From Williamsia sterculiae (GTDB lineage: Bacteria > Actinomycetota > Actinomycetes > Mycobacteriales > Mycobacteriaceae): a stretch of DNA of 64,000 nt. Positions within the stretch are counted from its first letter, which is position 1. The number at the start of each line of letters is the position of its first letter. Shown piece after piece: positions 35,155 to 44,148 of the stretch. A program made the position numbers and the translations under genes. A model generated the notes under the pieces. It saw nothing but the letters and a program-made list of their open reading frames with translations, was not told where the DNA came from and made no database searches. The stretch spans positions 32,039 to 96,038 of the forward strand of contig NZ_FTNT01000015.1 in NCBI RefSeq assembly GCF_900156495.1, given 5' to 3'.

Positions 35155-36576
35155 ATGGCGACAGCACGTCTTCCCCAACGTCCGGATCTGGCACAGCTCC
35201 GCACTCGCGCCCGCGAACTGCAGCGCGAGCGTCGTGGCGACGGCGACCCCGGATTCCGGTTGCACGAGGCCCAGGCCGAGGTGGCACGCAGATACGGGTT
35301 CGCCTCCTGGCCGCGATTGGTCCGTCACGTCGAGGCGATTGCCGCGCGGACCTGGTCCCCTCGACCGGCCGGTGACGCCGAGTCGGAGGCCGATCGCTTC
35401 CTCCGGCAGGTCTGCCTGAACTATCAGAGCGACGGGGATCGGCACTGGAGGTCCGCGCCCTCGACGCTGGCCGAGCACCCCGAACTCCCCGCCGACGACC
35501 TCGCTGTCGCCGTTGCCGTCGGATCGGTACCCGACCTCCGGGACCATCTGAGGAAGCGTCCCGAGGCGGTGAACATACCCACCGGTCCGCACGGGTGGTC
35601 ACCACTGATGTACGCGACCTACTCACGGTTCCCCGTCGACCGTCGCGACGCGATCGCGACGGTGACCGCGCTACTCGACGCCGGTGCCGACCCGAACGAC
35701 GGCAGTTTCTTCTCCGGCCTGCCGACCCCGTTCACCGTCCTCACCGGTGCACTCGGTGGAGGCGAACAGGACCAACCCGCACATCCGCACTGGGCAGCCG
35801 TGGCCAGGGCGTTGCTGGAGCGCGGCGCCGAGCCCAACGACGGGCAGGCGTTGTACAACCGCATGTTCTCCCGGGACGACGCATTCCTTGAATTGCTCTT
35901 CGATTTCGGCCTGGGGCACGGGGACGGTGGGCCGTGGCGACGGTTGTTACCCGACCTGCTGCCGGATCCACCGACCCTGCTGGCGGGACTGCTGGGGTGG
36001 GCGGTGCTCCACGACCAGCGCTCGCGGGTGCGGTTGCTCGCCGATCACGGTGTGGACATGACCGCCGCGAACGCAGCGGGACGCACCCCCATCGACATCG
36101 CCCGCACGAACGGCCACACCGAGCTGATCGACATCCTCGTCGAGTTGGGCGCGCAGACGGTGCCCGCCGATCCGGTAGACGCCTATATCGGGGCCGTCCT
36201 GGCCGGGGACGAGGTGGCCGCGTCGGCCACGCCCGCCGAGATCGTGGTGCGGGCCCGGCAGCGGCGTCCGGGGCTCGTCGTCTGGGCGGCGGGGTTGGGA
36301 CGGGGCGCCGCCGTGGACATCCTGCTCCGTGCCGGGTTCCACATCGACGCTCTCGGTCGCGGCGACGTGCCGATCGAACAGCCCTGGCAGACCGCCTTGC
36401 ACACTGCCGTCGAGAACGACGACCTCGAACTCGTGCGGCGACTCCTCGCGAGGGGCGCCCGGACAGATCTGCGCGACAGTCGGTTCGACGGCACACCCGC
36501 GGACTGGGCCGAGCATCTCGGACGTCCGGAGATCGGCGCGGTGTTGGCGGAGCATCCACCGATCGGTCGAACGTGA
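35155..36576 (+). CDS. ankyrin repeat protein
   Basis: About 473-aa soluble protein. Repeats with the ankyrin consensus are seen at GWSPLMYATYSRFP... LLDAGADPND, ARALLERGAEPNDGQALYN, VRLLADHGVDMTAANAAGRTPIDIARTNGHTELIDILVELGA, and TALHTAVENDDLELVRRLLARGARTDLRD near the end (parts: GRTPIDIARTNGHTELIDIL). The N-terminal ~90 residues are charged and helix-rich (LAQLRTRARELQRERRGD). The ATG 35155 has a near-perfect AAGGAGGT 5 nt upstream, which rules out an in-frame start at 35086. A protein-interaction role is likely; the partner is unknown. Confidence 0.88.
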   Translation: MATARLPQRPDLAQLRTRARELQRERRGDGDPGFRLHEAQAEVARRYGFASWPRLVRHVEAIAARTWSPRPAGDAESEADRFLRQVCLNYQSDGDRHWRSAPSTLAEHPELPADDLAVAVAVGSVPDLRDHLRKRPEAVNIPTGPHGWSPLMYATYSRFPVDRRDAIATVTALLDAGADPNDGSFFSGLPTPFTVLTGALGGGEQDQPAHPHWAAVARALLERGAEPNDGQALYNRMFSRDDAFLELLFDFGLGHGDGGPWRRLLPDLLPDPPTLLAGLLGWAVLHDQRSRVRLLADHGVDMTAANAAGRTPIDIARTNGHTELIDILVELGAQTVPADPVDAYIGAVLAGDEVAASATPAEIVVRARQRRPGLVVWAAGLGRGAAVDILLRAGFHIDALGRGDVPIEQPWQTALHTAVENDDLELVRRLLARGARTDLRDSRFDGTPADWAEHLGRPEIGAVLAEHPPIGRT

Positions 36577-36577
36577 A

Positions 36578-37000
36578 TCACATGTCCCACTGCTCGAACA
36601 CGGTCAGCAGAACACCGTTGATCACCATCAGTGCGGCGAGCATCGCACCGGCCACATCCGCACCGCTGCACACCAGCGCGACGACGGCGAGGGCGAACAG
36701 GACGACTTCCAGAGGCACGCGGCGGACGGTGGACAACCGGCGGAGCGACCTGGGTGCCGCCCATCGACCCCACACAACGACGGCGACCAACGGCAACCCG
36801 ATCGCCGCCATCAGACGCCAGGGCCCCCCGGCCAGATGCCATCCCCCATAGGCGAAACAGGCCAACATGGCCAGCTCCAGGAAGAATTTCACGGCCAGGT
36901 TGGCCGCACGGACCGATGACCCTGCACCGCCCACGTTCATCGACTCCCTCATGCCACGACCGGCGTCGTCACCGACGGTGACACCGTTCATTCGCGTCAC
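36578..37000 (-). CDS. YrdB/DUF2568 family membrane protein
   Basis: 140-aa small membrane protein of the DUF2568 family with four hydrophobic helices (NLAVKFFLELAMLACFAYGGW, GPWRLMAAIGLPLVAVVVW, VPLEVVLFALAVVALVCSGA, AGAMLAALMVINGVLLTVFEQ; parts shown). The function of the family is unknown. GTG at 37000 is the longest start; ATGs at 36991, 36952 and 36940 are alternatives, and homologues usually begin close to the first helix. It is convergent with the ankyrin gene, one base away. Confidence 0.75.
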   Translation of the reverse strand: MTRMNGVTVGDDAGRGMRESMNVGGAGSSVRAANLAVKFFLELAMLACFAYGGWHLAGGPWRLMAAIGLPLVAVVVWGRWAAPRSLRRLSTVRRVPLEVVLFALAVVALVCSGADVAGAMLAALMVINGVLLTVFEQWDM

Positions 37001-37156
37001 CTGATGCCCTGCTCTTCCATCGCACCAAGCATGTCACCGACATCCACCTCGCCGCGACCGATACACCCTCCGACGTCGGCCATCCACTGATCGGTTGATC
37101 CGAGACCAACCGAGTGGTCGAGGTGCCACCGCGCGGATCGGTCGAGACTCGATGTC

Positions 37157-38083
37157 ATGACCAGTGACACCGCAGAGCAGGCCATCACCGTCGAACACCT
37201 GCAGAAGAGCTATCACGACCGACGGGTGCTGTCCGATGTCTCGTTCGACGTCGTCGAGGGAGAGATCTTCGGATTGCTCGGGCCGAACGGTGCAGGCAAG
37301 ACGACCATCGTCGAGTGCATCGGCGGGTTACGACGGCGAGGGGGTGGATCGATCTCCGTGTTCGGCCGTGATCCGGCCGACGACGATCCCGAGCTGCGTG
37401 ACGTGCTGGGAATTCAACTACAGGAGAGCGCCCTGCCCGACAAACTCACCGTCGGTGAGGCTCTCACGTTGTACGCATCGTTCTATCCTGACCCGCAGTC
37501 ACCGGACGTCGTGATGGAGCGGTTGGGACTCGGACCGCAGCGTGACACCGGATTCGCCAAGCTCTCCGGTGGGCAGAAGCAGCGGTTGTCGGTCGCGCTG
37601 GCGTTGATCGGCCGCCCACGGGTGGCGATTCTCGACGAGCTGACCACCGGACTCGACCCGCAGGCCCGCCGCGAGGTGTGGTCGATGCTGGAGGAGTTAC
37701 GTGCCGACGGGGTGACGTTGCTGCTGGTATCGCATTTCATGGAAGAGGCACAGCGACTGTGCGATCGGGTTGCGATCATCGACGGTGGCCGTGTGGTGGC
37801 GCTCGACAGCCCCGGTGCGCTGGCCGCGGGTGTCGACACCCTGCACCGGTTGAGTTTTCGGCCCACCCGACCGCTCGACCCGGCAGTGCTGCAACAACTT
37901 CCCGGCGTCGGTGACGTGTACACCAGCGACGACCGCATCACGGTGACCGGGCCGGACGCGATGTTCGAGGAGGTCTTCGTATCCCTACGTGCCTGCGGGG
38001 TGGGTGCGCAACGCGTTCGCGTCGAATCGGCCGACCTCGAGGACGCATTCGTCGAACTGATCAACCGAGAGGAACAGCCATGA
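37157..38083 (+). CDS. ABC-2 type exporter ATP-binding protein
   Basis: 308-aa ATPase of the DrrA/CcmA-like exporter group. Walker A GPNGAGKTT, signature LSGGQKQRL, Walker B VAILDELTTGLD and SHFMEE switch are present; the C-terminal ~85 residues match the DrrA-type regulatory tail. The 3' end overlaps the permease gene as ATGA. The pair plus the downstream kinase/regulator form one transcription run of four genes, which suggests an exporter for a drug, lipid or peptide controlled by its own two-component system. Confidence 0.9.
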   Translation: MTSDTAEQAITVEHLQKSYHDRRVLSDVSFDVVEGEIFGLLGPNGAGKTTIVECIGGLRRRGGGSISVFGRDPADDDPELRDVLGIQLQESALPDKLTVGEALTLYASFYPDPQSPDVVMERLGLGPQRDTGFAKLSGGQKQRLSVALALIGRPRVAILDELTTGLDPQARREVWSMLEELRADGVTLLLVSHFMEEAQRLCDRVAIIDGGRVVALDSPGALAAGVDTLHRLSFRPTRPLDPAVLQQLPGVGDVYTSDDRITVTGPDAMFEEVFVSLRACGVGAQRVRVESADLEDAFVELINREEQP

Positions 38084-38862
38084 TCACGACCACCACGACG
38101 ATCTCCCGCCCGAGACGTCGCAGCACCGTCGGACTGCACGGGATGCTGGTCAGCGAGGCGCGACTCATGCGGCGCAACCCGGCGTTGGTGGTGTGGGTCG
38201 CATTGCTGCCGGTCGTCGCCTCCATCGTCCTCGGCGCGTTACCGGTCACCCGCAAACCCATGGACGACCTACAGGGCCACAGCTGGTTCGATCTCTATCA
38301 ACCGATCCTGGTGATGTTCTCGGCGATCCTGATCAGCGTGCAGATCCTGCCCGACACGCTCACCCGCTACCGTGAACGGGGCATCCTGAAACGCTTGCGC
38401 ACCACACCCGCGTCACCCGTCGCGCTGCTGACGGCCCAGGCGGTCCTCACCTTCGTCGTCGAGGTGGTGGTGATGCTGGCCATGGTCCTCATTCCGGCCG
38501 CGTGTGGTGCGCCACTACCCGGTAACCCGGTCGGGTTCCTGATCGCGTTCCTGTTCTCCGCCATGTGCATGCTCGCCATCGGTCTGGTGTTGGCCAGCAC
38601 CGTGCACAGCAACAAGATCGCCGGCGCCGTCGGCACCCTGCTGTTCTTCGTGCTGCAGTTCTTCGCCGGACTGTGGTTGCCCCGAGAGAGCATGCCCCAG
38701 TGGCTTCGGGCGATCTCCGACGCGACGCCGAGTGGGTCCGCGGTCGGAGCCCTGACCGAGACCTCGGCGGGTGGCTGGCCGGCCCTGCTGCACCTCGGGG
38801 TGCTCGTTGCGTGGACGGTGGTGTTGTCGGCTGTCGCGATCAGGATGTTCCGGTGGGAGTAG
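38080..38862 (+). CDS. ABC-2 type exporter permease
   Basis: 260-aa inner-membrane permease with six helices, of the DrrB/YdhB-like ABC-2 family. Family marks are LIFL-like central helices and the SGLWLPRESMPQWLRAISDATPSGSAVGALTE segment (seen as LPRESMPQWLRAISDATPSG) before the last helix. Partner of the preceding ATPase. Confidence 0.88.
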   Translation: MITTTTTISRPRRRSTVGLHGMLVSEARLMRRNPALVVWVALLPVVASIVLGALPVTRKPMDDLQGHSWFDLYQPILVMFSAILISVQILPDTLTRYRERGILKRLRTTPASPVALLTAQAVLTFVVEVVVMLAMVLIPAACGAPLPGNPVGFLIAFLFSAMCMLAIGLVLASTVHSNKIAGAVGTLLFFVLQFFAGLWLPRESMPQWLRAISDATPSGSAVGALTETSAGGWPALLHLGVLVAWTVVLSAVAIRMFRWE

Positions 38863-38869
38863 TGCGACG

Positions 38870-40057
38870 ATGGGACACATGAGTCGCGAATGGCGGAGAT
38901 GGTCTCGAGGCGATGCCACGCCCGTGATGACCATCTGGCTCCCCCTCGGACTCCTGATCGGCTCGATGGTCTGCACGGTGCTCGCCGGGCTCATCGGATC
39001 CCTCCGCTCGGTGGTGCTGATGATCGCGCTGATGGTGGCAGCAGGCGCCGTGCACGTCGTCACGGCCCGGATGGCCCCGCTCGCACGGGGGCCGAGAGTC
39101 ACGGTCTATCTCGTCCAGCTCGTGGTCGCGACCGGTCTGATCGTCATCAGTCCGTTCTTCGGGATCTACGCCTTCATGGGCTACGTCGCCGCGTTGCTGG
39201 CGTTCGAGGGGCCGGTGCTGTACGCGGCGCTGGCCCTCAACGCGGTGGTGGTGGCGGTCGCACAGGTCGGTGGAGCGCACCAGGTCGCCGCAACGCCTGG
39301 CGCCTTCATCGCGCTCTTCGTGGTCAATATCGGGGTGGTCGCGGTCCTCGGCCTGCTCAGCGCGCGTCGCGAACGGGAGATGATCGAGCGGGAACGCACC
39401 CTTGACGAACTCGAGGCCGCGCAGCGGCGCAACGCGGATCTGCAGACCGAACTACTCGGCAGGGCAACCGAACAGGGAAAGCTGACGGAACGCGCGCGGT
39501 TGTCTCGCGAGATCCACGACACCGTCGCCCAGGATCTGGTCGCCATCGTCAGTCAGCTGGAAGCGATCGGTCCGGGGGTCGATTGGCAGCAGCGGGTCGA
39601 CACCGCCAAGCGGCTGGCCCGAGACGGTCTCGCCGAGGCCAGACGTGCCGTGGCGGCGTTGCGGTCCCCGATGCTGGATGATCAATCGCTGCCCACCGCG
39701 CTGACCGACATGGTCGCCGCGTGGTCGACGGTGCACGACATCGCGGCCCGATCACACGTCGATGGCTCGCCGGTGCCGACCGGCGACGACCAGAACCTCC
39801 TGCGCATCTGCCAGGAGGCGCTGTCGAATGTGGCGCGACATGCGCGGGCTTCGGCGGTCGAGGTGACCTTGACCTACACCGAGGAGGGGGTGCTGCTCGA
39901 TGTTCGTGACGACGGCTGCGGATTCGACGCGTCACTCGTGCATCGGGGCAACGGGCTGGGCAACATGCAGGAACGCGTCCGACCGTCGGGTGGGTCTGTG
40001 GAGTGGGAGACATCGGTCGGCAGTGGATGTCTGGTGCGCACGGTGGTTCCGGCGTGA
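38870..40057 (+). CDS. two-component sensor histidine kinase (NarL-partner type)
   Basis: About 395-aa membrane kinase of the HisKA_3 class. The N-terminal ~170 residues hold five or six membrane helices with little extracellular domain, as in intramembrane-sensing kinases. A coiled-coil linker (ERERTLDELEAAQRRNADLQ) leads to the phosphoacceptor H216 in SREIHDTVAQDL, then the ATPase with DDGCGFD and GNGLGNMQERV. Start ATG 38870 is 7 bp after the permease stop; ATG 38879 is possible. It probably senses membrane stress or the exported compound and controls the exporter operon. Confidence 0.9.
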   Translation: MGHMSREWRRWSRGDATPVMTIWLPLGLLIGSMVCTVLAGLIGSLRSVVLMIALMVAAGAVHVVTARMAPLARGPRVTVYLVQLVVATGLIVISPFFGIYAFMGYVAALLAFEGPVLYAALALNAVVVAVAQVGGAHQVAATPGAFIALFVVNIGVVAVLGLLSARREREMIERERTLDELEAAQRRNADLQTELLGRATEQGKLTERARLSREIHDTVAQDLVAIVSQLEAIGPGVDWQQRVDTAKRLARDGLAEARRAVAALRSPMLDDQSLPTALTDMVAAWSTVHDIAARSHVDGSPVPTGDDQNLLRICQEALSNVARHARASAVEVTLTYTEEGVLLDVRDDGCGFDASLVHRGNGLGNMQERVRPSGGSVEWETSVGSGCLVRTVVPA

Positions 40058-40668
40058 CCGTGACCGTGCTCATCGCCGACGACCACCCCATCGTGCGGGA
40101 CGGGGTGAAGGGCATGCTGGCCACCGACGAACGGATCGCGGTGATCGCCGAGGCCGGCTCCGGGCGCGAGACCGTCGCCCAGGTATCCCGGCACGACCCC
40201 GATCTCGTGTTGATGGATCTGCGGATGCCCGACGGTGACGGTGTGTCGGCCATCGGCGAGCTCCGCCGGTTGCACCCGACCAGGCCGGTGATCCTGGTGC
40301 TCACGACATACGACACCGATCGGGACATCCACTCCGCGGTCGACGCCGGGGCCGACGGTTACGTCATGAAGGCCCTGGGGCGCGACGAGCTGATCGCGGC
40401 GATCCTCGACGCCGCCGCTGGCCGCAACGTACTGACCCCCAGCGCCACCCAGAGTCTGATCGCCCGGCGGCACGCACCCCGGCTGACCGACCGTGAGACG
40501 GAGGTGCTCGCGGCGATCGCGGCGGGCGGGACCAACCGCACCGTCGCGCGGCAGCTCGCGCTGAGCGAAGCCACCATCAAGACGCATCTGCTGCACGTGT
40601 ACGCCAAGCTGGGTGTGCGGGACCGCGCCGCCGCGGTGCGGGTGGCGTTCGAGCGCGGTCTGCTCTGA
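40054..40668 (+). CDS. two-component response regulator, NarL/FixJ family
   Basis: 204-aa regulator with receiver domain (acidic D9, D10; phosphoacceptor D55 in LVLMDLRMPDGDG; T and K in VLTTYD and YVMKAL) and a LuxR-type HTH (LTDRETEVLAAIAAGGTNRTVARQLALSEATIKTHL; part VARQLALSEATIKTH). GTG 40054 overlaps the kinase stop as GTGA, so an earlier frame start at 40003 is rejected. Cognate to the kinase; likely target is the ABC exporter promoter at 37001-37156. Confidence 0.94.
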   Translation: MTVTVLIADDHPIVRDGVKGMLATDERIAVIAEAGSGRETVAQVSRHDPDLVLMDLRMPDGDGVSAIGELRRLHPTRPVILVLTTYDTDRDIHSAVDAGADGYVMKALGRDELIAAILDAAAGRNVLTPSATQSLIARRHAPRLTDRETEVLAAIAAGGTNRTVARQLALSEATIKTHLLHVYAKLGVRDRAAAVRVAFERGLL

Positions 40669-40691
40669 GTGTCACTACTGCTCTGAGTGTC
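40660..40691. repeat. 14-bp direct repeat at the response regulator stop codon
   Basis: CTGCTCTGAGTGTC occurs at 40660-40673 and 40678-40691 (18-bp period). The first copy carries the final codons and TGA of the response regulator, the second repeats them in the short intergenic space. It looks like a recent tandem duplication. Confidence 0.7.
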
Positions 40692-40707
40692 TGACTACGG
40701 TGAGTCC

Positions 40708-42018
40708 ATGAACGTCATCGCCGACCTCACCGGTCGCGCTCGCCAGAACGCCATCTACGCCGCCGGGGCCTTCGGGAAGCGTCCCACGGTGCCGACGGAC
40801 TTCCCCGAGCTGGAGCGCCGGGCCCGCCGCGCGATGAATTCACGAGCCTGGGCTTACGTCGGCGGTGGCGCCGGCGAGGGGACCACGATGACGGCGAACC
40901 GGCGGGCGCTGAACCGCTGGGCCATCGTGCCGAGGGTGTTACGCGACGTCTCCGAGCGTGATCTGAGCATCGATCTGTTCGGCAGCCGGTTGCCCGCGCC
41001 GGTGTTGTTCTCACCCGTGGGGGCGGGCGCGCTGGTTCGCCACGACGCCGACCTGCTCATCGGCCGGGCCGCGGCGGAACTCGGTGTGCCGTACATCTTC
41101 TCCAATCAGGGCTGTGCCCCGATGGAGGAGACGGCCGCGGCGATGGATGCGGTCACGCCCGGATCGCCTCGCTGGTTCCAGCTGTACTGGTCGTCCGACG
41201 ACGACCTCGTGGACTCGTTTCTCGCGCGGGCCGAGAGGTCCGGGGCATCGGCTGTCACCGTCACCCTCGACACCACCATGCTCGGTTGGCGACCACAGGA
41301 CCTGAACATCGGATCGCTGCCATTCGCCCGTGGTCAGGGCATCGACCAATACACTTCCGACCCCCGCTTCCGCGAGATCGTCCGGGAGAGGATCGCCGCC
41401 GGGGCGGGCGGTCCCACGCCACAGATCACCGGCCCGCGCAGTGCCGCCGCCGGGGTCGCGACCCTGCTGTCCATCGCGCGCAACGCACCGGGGAGGCTGG
41501 TCGACAATATCCGGTCACCGGAGCCGCGGGCTGCGGTACAGACCTTCCTGGACATCTACTCGCGCCCGACCCTGAACTGGGACGACATCGCCGGCCTGCG
41601 CTCGCGCACGTCACTGCCCATCGTGCTCAAGGGGATCTGCCACCCCGACGACGCCCGTCGCGCGGTCGACGCAGGCGTGGACGGTGTGCTGGTGTCCAAT
41701 CACGGTGGACGACAGATCGACGGTGCCGTCGCGTCGGTCGACGCACTACCGAGCGTGGTCGCGGCCGTCGATGGTCGCTGCCGCATCATCGTCGACTCGG
41801 GGATCCGATCCGGTGCCGACGTTTTCAAGGTGCTCGCGCTGGGTGCGGACGCCGCCTGCATCGGTCGACCGCACATGTACGGCTTGGCACTGGGTGGTGC
41901 CGACGGGGCGCGCGACGTGGTCGCGAACATCATCGCCGAACTCGACCTCACCCTCGGGTTGTCCGGGCAGACGTCCCTGCGTGACCTACCGCGCGACGCA
42001 TTGCAGCGGGTCGACTGA
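40708..42018 (+). CDS. FMN-dependent alpha-hydroxy-acid oxidase (lactate 2-monooxygenase type)
   Basis: About 436-aa FMN enzyme of the glycolate oxidase/lactate monooxygenase family, oxidising an L-2-hydroxy acid such as lactate. Typical parts: AWAYVGGGAGEGTTMTANR near the start, LFSPVGAGALVRHDAD, VTLDTTMLGWRPQDL, ICHPDDARRA and the active-site loop SNHGGRQIDGAVAS with the base His, then GADAACIGRPHMYGLALGG binding the FMN phosphate. ATG 40708 has GGTGAG close upstream; a GTG at 40687 is possible. It stands alone after the two-component operon. Confidence 0.9.
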   Translation: MNVIADLTGRARQNAIYAAGAFGKRPTVPTDFPELERRARRAMNSRAWAYVGGGAGEGTTMTANRRALNRWAIVPRVLRDVSERDLSIDLFGSRLPAPVLFSPVGAGALVRHDADLLIGRAAAELGVPYIFSNQGCAPMEETAAAMDAVTPGSPRWFQLYWSSDDDLVDSFLARAERSGASAVTVTLDTTMLGWRPQDLNIGSLPFARGQGIDQYTSDPRFREIVRERIAAGAGGPTPQITGPRSAAAGVATLLSIARNAPGRLVDNIRSPEPRAAVQTFLDIYSRPTLNWDDIAGLRSRTSLPIVLKGICHPDDARRAVDAGVDGVLVSNHGGRQIDGAVASVDALPSVVAAVDGRCRIIVDSGIRSGADVFKVLALGADAACIGRPHMYGLALGGADGARDVVANIIAELDLTLGLSGQTSLRDLPRDALQRVD

Positions 42019-42197
42019 TGCGCCGGTGGTGGTGATCGACTGACCGCTCGCCGCCGGGTGCACGACGCGAACCGCCTGTGTCGCTACGGACATGCGGGCT
42101 GATCCGACCCCGAATAGTGCTGCCGACACCCGTCGAGCGCGGATCGCCGGCTCTGCGCGCTGTACCGCGCGATGGACCGAACAGATACCGTGGTGCA

Positions 42198-42821
42198 ATG
42201 ACCGAGAAGCAGGAGGTCGCAGACGCGGGCTGGCGCGACTACGGGGAGCCCCAGCTCCCGGCTCCGCTCGCCGCGGCACTCGCGGCGTTCGCCGAACAGG
42301 GGTATCACGGCACCTCGGTCCGAGACATCGCTGCGCGGGCCAATCTCTCGGTCCCAGGGCTCTACCATCACTACCCCTCGAAACAGTCGTTGCTGCAGGG
42401 GCTGCTGGAGATGACGATGACCGATCTGCTGGCCCGGTCGGAGCGCGCGGTCGCAGCGGCGGGGAACGCTCCGGTGGAGCGGTTCGGTGCGGTGGTCGAA
42501 TGCCTGTTGCGGTTCCACATGTACCGACGTGAGCAGGCGTTCATCGGGTCGACCGAGATCCGCAGCCTGGACGACTCCTACCGCGCGGCGTACATCGCGC
42601 ATCGCGACCGACAGCAACGGATGGTCGACGAGATCATCGAGGCGGGGATGGCCGAGGGGGATTTCACCACCGCGTACCCGAAAGACGCCGGGCGCGCGGT
42701 CACCACCATGTGCGTGTCGGTGTCCACCTGGTACAAGCCGTCCGGTCCGTTGGACGCCGATGAACTGGTGAAGCGCTACCTGCAGATCGCCAGGGATGCG
42801 GTCGGCTACCGCGGAGCCTGA
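42198..42821 (+). CDS. TetR family regulator of the acyl-CoA dehydrogenase pair
   Basis: 207-aa TetR repressor. HTH: GYHGTSVRDIAARANLSVPGLYHHYPSKQSLL (part TSVRDIAARANLSVPGLYHH). The C-terminal region is all helical and acyl-ligand-type regulators are common next to fatty-acid genes. The ATG at 42198 begins just before the HTH; the longer upstream frame is unlikely. 82 bp downstream starts the acyl-CoA dehydrogenase gene, and a perfect 16-bp palindrome lies between, so self-contained control of the pair is inferred. Confidence 0.9.
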   Translation: MTEKQEVADAGWRDYGEPQLPAPLAAALAAFAEQGYHGTSVRDIAARANLSVPGLYHHYPSKQSLLQGLLEMTMTDLLARSERAVAAAGNAPVERFGAVVECLLRFHMYRREQAFIGSTEIRSLDDSYRAAYIAHRDRQQRMVDEIIEAGMAEGDFTTAYPKDAGRAVTTMCVSVSTWYKPSGPLDADELVKRYLQIARDAVGYRGA

Positions 42822-42866
42822 CCACTGCTTGACGCTCGGACCGGCGTGTGAGAGGTTGATTCCCGA

Positions 42867-42882
42867 CCGAGCGATCGCTCGG
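42867..42882. promoter_or_regulatory. TetR-type palindromic operator
   Basis: CCGAGCGATCGCTCGG, a perfect 16-bp palindrome, between the TetR gene and the acyl-CoA dehydrogenase start (22 bp upstream of its GTG). Position and shape suit binding by the adjacent TetR protein. Confidence 0.65.
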
Positions 42883-42903
42883 CGCAACCCGAGAGGCGGC
42901 ACC

Positions 42904-44148
42904 GTGGCCATCGACCTGCAGTACGACGACGACGTCGAGAAGATCGTCGACGCGACAGAGGCCTTTGTCCGGTCGCACGTCCTTCCCGTCGAAGAACGCT
43001 ACGACGGTGATCTGATCGTCGCCGGTGAGCAGGTGCGTCGCGAACTGCAGGCCGCGGCCAAGGCGGCGGGCGTGTTCGCCCCGCATGCCCCGGTCGAGTA
43101 CGGCGGACTGGGCCTGAACATGTCCGACCGCGTGCCGGTGTTCGAGGCAGCCGGGTATTCGGTGTTCGGTCCGATCGCCACCAACATCGCCGCGCCCGAC
43201 GAGGGCAACGTGCACATGCTGGCGCACATCGCCGACGAGGCGCAGAGACAACAGTTCCTCGCCCCCCTTGCCGCAGGCGACGTGCGGTCGGCCTTCGCGA
43301 TGACCGAACCCGCGCCCGGTGCCGGCTCGGATCCGTCGGCGTTGTCGACCACGGCGACGAAGGTCGATGGTGGATGGCGGATCACCGGACGCAAGTGGTT
43401 CATCACCGGTGCCGATGGTGCCGGTTTCCTCATCATCATGGCCCGCACCTCCGGCTCGGTGGGCGATCGCGGTGGCGCGACGATGTTCCTCGCGCCGGCG
43501 GACACACCGGGCGTCGAGGTGGTCCGGCACATCGGCACCGTCGACCGAGCAATGCTGGGCGGTCACTGCGAGGTGGTGTTCACCGACGTCTTCGTGCCCG
43601 ACTCCGGTGTCCTGGGCGAGGTCGATCAGGGCTTCCGCTACGCGCAGGTGCGGTTGGGTCCGGCTCGGATGACCCACGTCATGCGCTGGCTGGGGACGGC
43701 GCGTCGCGCCCAGGACATCGCGGTGGACTATGTGGCGCGGCGTGAGGCTTTCGGAACCCGACTCGGCGACCTGGGCATGGTGCAGCAGATGGTCGCCGAC
43801 AACGAGATCGACCTCGCCGCGTCGCGAGCACTGTTGGTGAAGGCCTGTGCCGAGCTCGATCTCGGGCAGCCCGCGGGTGACGAGACCTCCATCGCGAAAA
43901 CGTTTGCCGCCGAGGCGTTCAACCGGGTCGTGGATCGCGCGATCCAGATGTGCGGCGGGCTCGGGGTGTCCGACGAACTGCCGCTGGCGCGATTGCAGCT
44001 TGAGCTGCGACCGTTCCGCATCTACGACGGCCCGTCCGAGGTGCACCGTTGGGCACTGGCCAGACGTGCGGTGGGACAGGCGAAGAAGCGCATCGCCGCG
44101 GAGGAGTCGGGGCTGTCGGGTCCGGAACAGAAGCAGGCGGGGCGGTGA
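42904..44148 (+). CDS. acyl-CoA dehydrogenase (ACAD11-like)
   Basis: About 414-aa FAD acyl-CoA dehydrogenase fold. Marks: FAMTEPAPGAGSDPSAL (acyl-CoA site), ITGRKWFITGADGAGFLIIMARTSG, and C-terminal AIQMCGGLGVSDELPLARL with RIYDGPSEVHRWALAR. The last block and the adjacent kinase-like gene resemble animal ACAD10/ACAD11 and bacterial LvaC, which eliminate phosphate from 4-phosphoacyl-CoA instead of simply desaturating. GTG 42904 is chosen over an earlier start at 42796 that would overlap the operator and the TetR gene. Coupled to the next gene by GTGA. Predicted cytosolic; substrate inferred. Confidence 0.9.
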   Translation: MAIDLQYDDDVEKIVDATEAFVRSHVLPVEERYDGDLIVAGEQVRRELQAAAKAAGVFAPHAPVEYGGLGLNMSDRVPVFEAAGYSVFGPIATNIAAPDEGNVHMLAHIADEAQRQQFLAPLAAGDVRSAFAMTEPAPGAGSDPSALSTTATKVDGGWRITGRKWFITGADGAGFLIIMARTSGSVGDRGGATMFLAPADTPGVEVVRHIGTVDRAMLGGHCEVVFTDVFVPDSGVLGEVDQGFRYAQVRLGPARMTHVMRWLGTARRAQDIAVDYVARREAFGTRLGDLGMVQQMVADNEIDLAASRALLVKACAELDLGQPAGDETSIAKTFAAEAFNRVVDRAIQMCGGLGVSDELPLARLQLELRPFRIYDGPSEVHRWALARRAVGQAKKRIAAEESGLSGPEQKQAGR

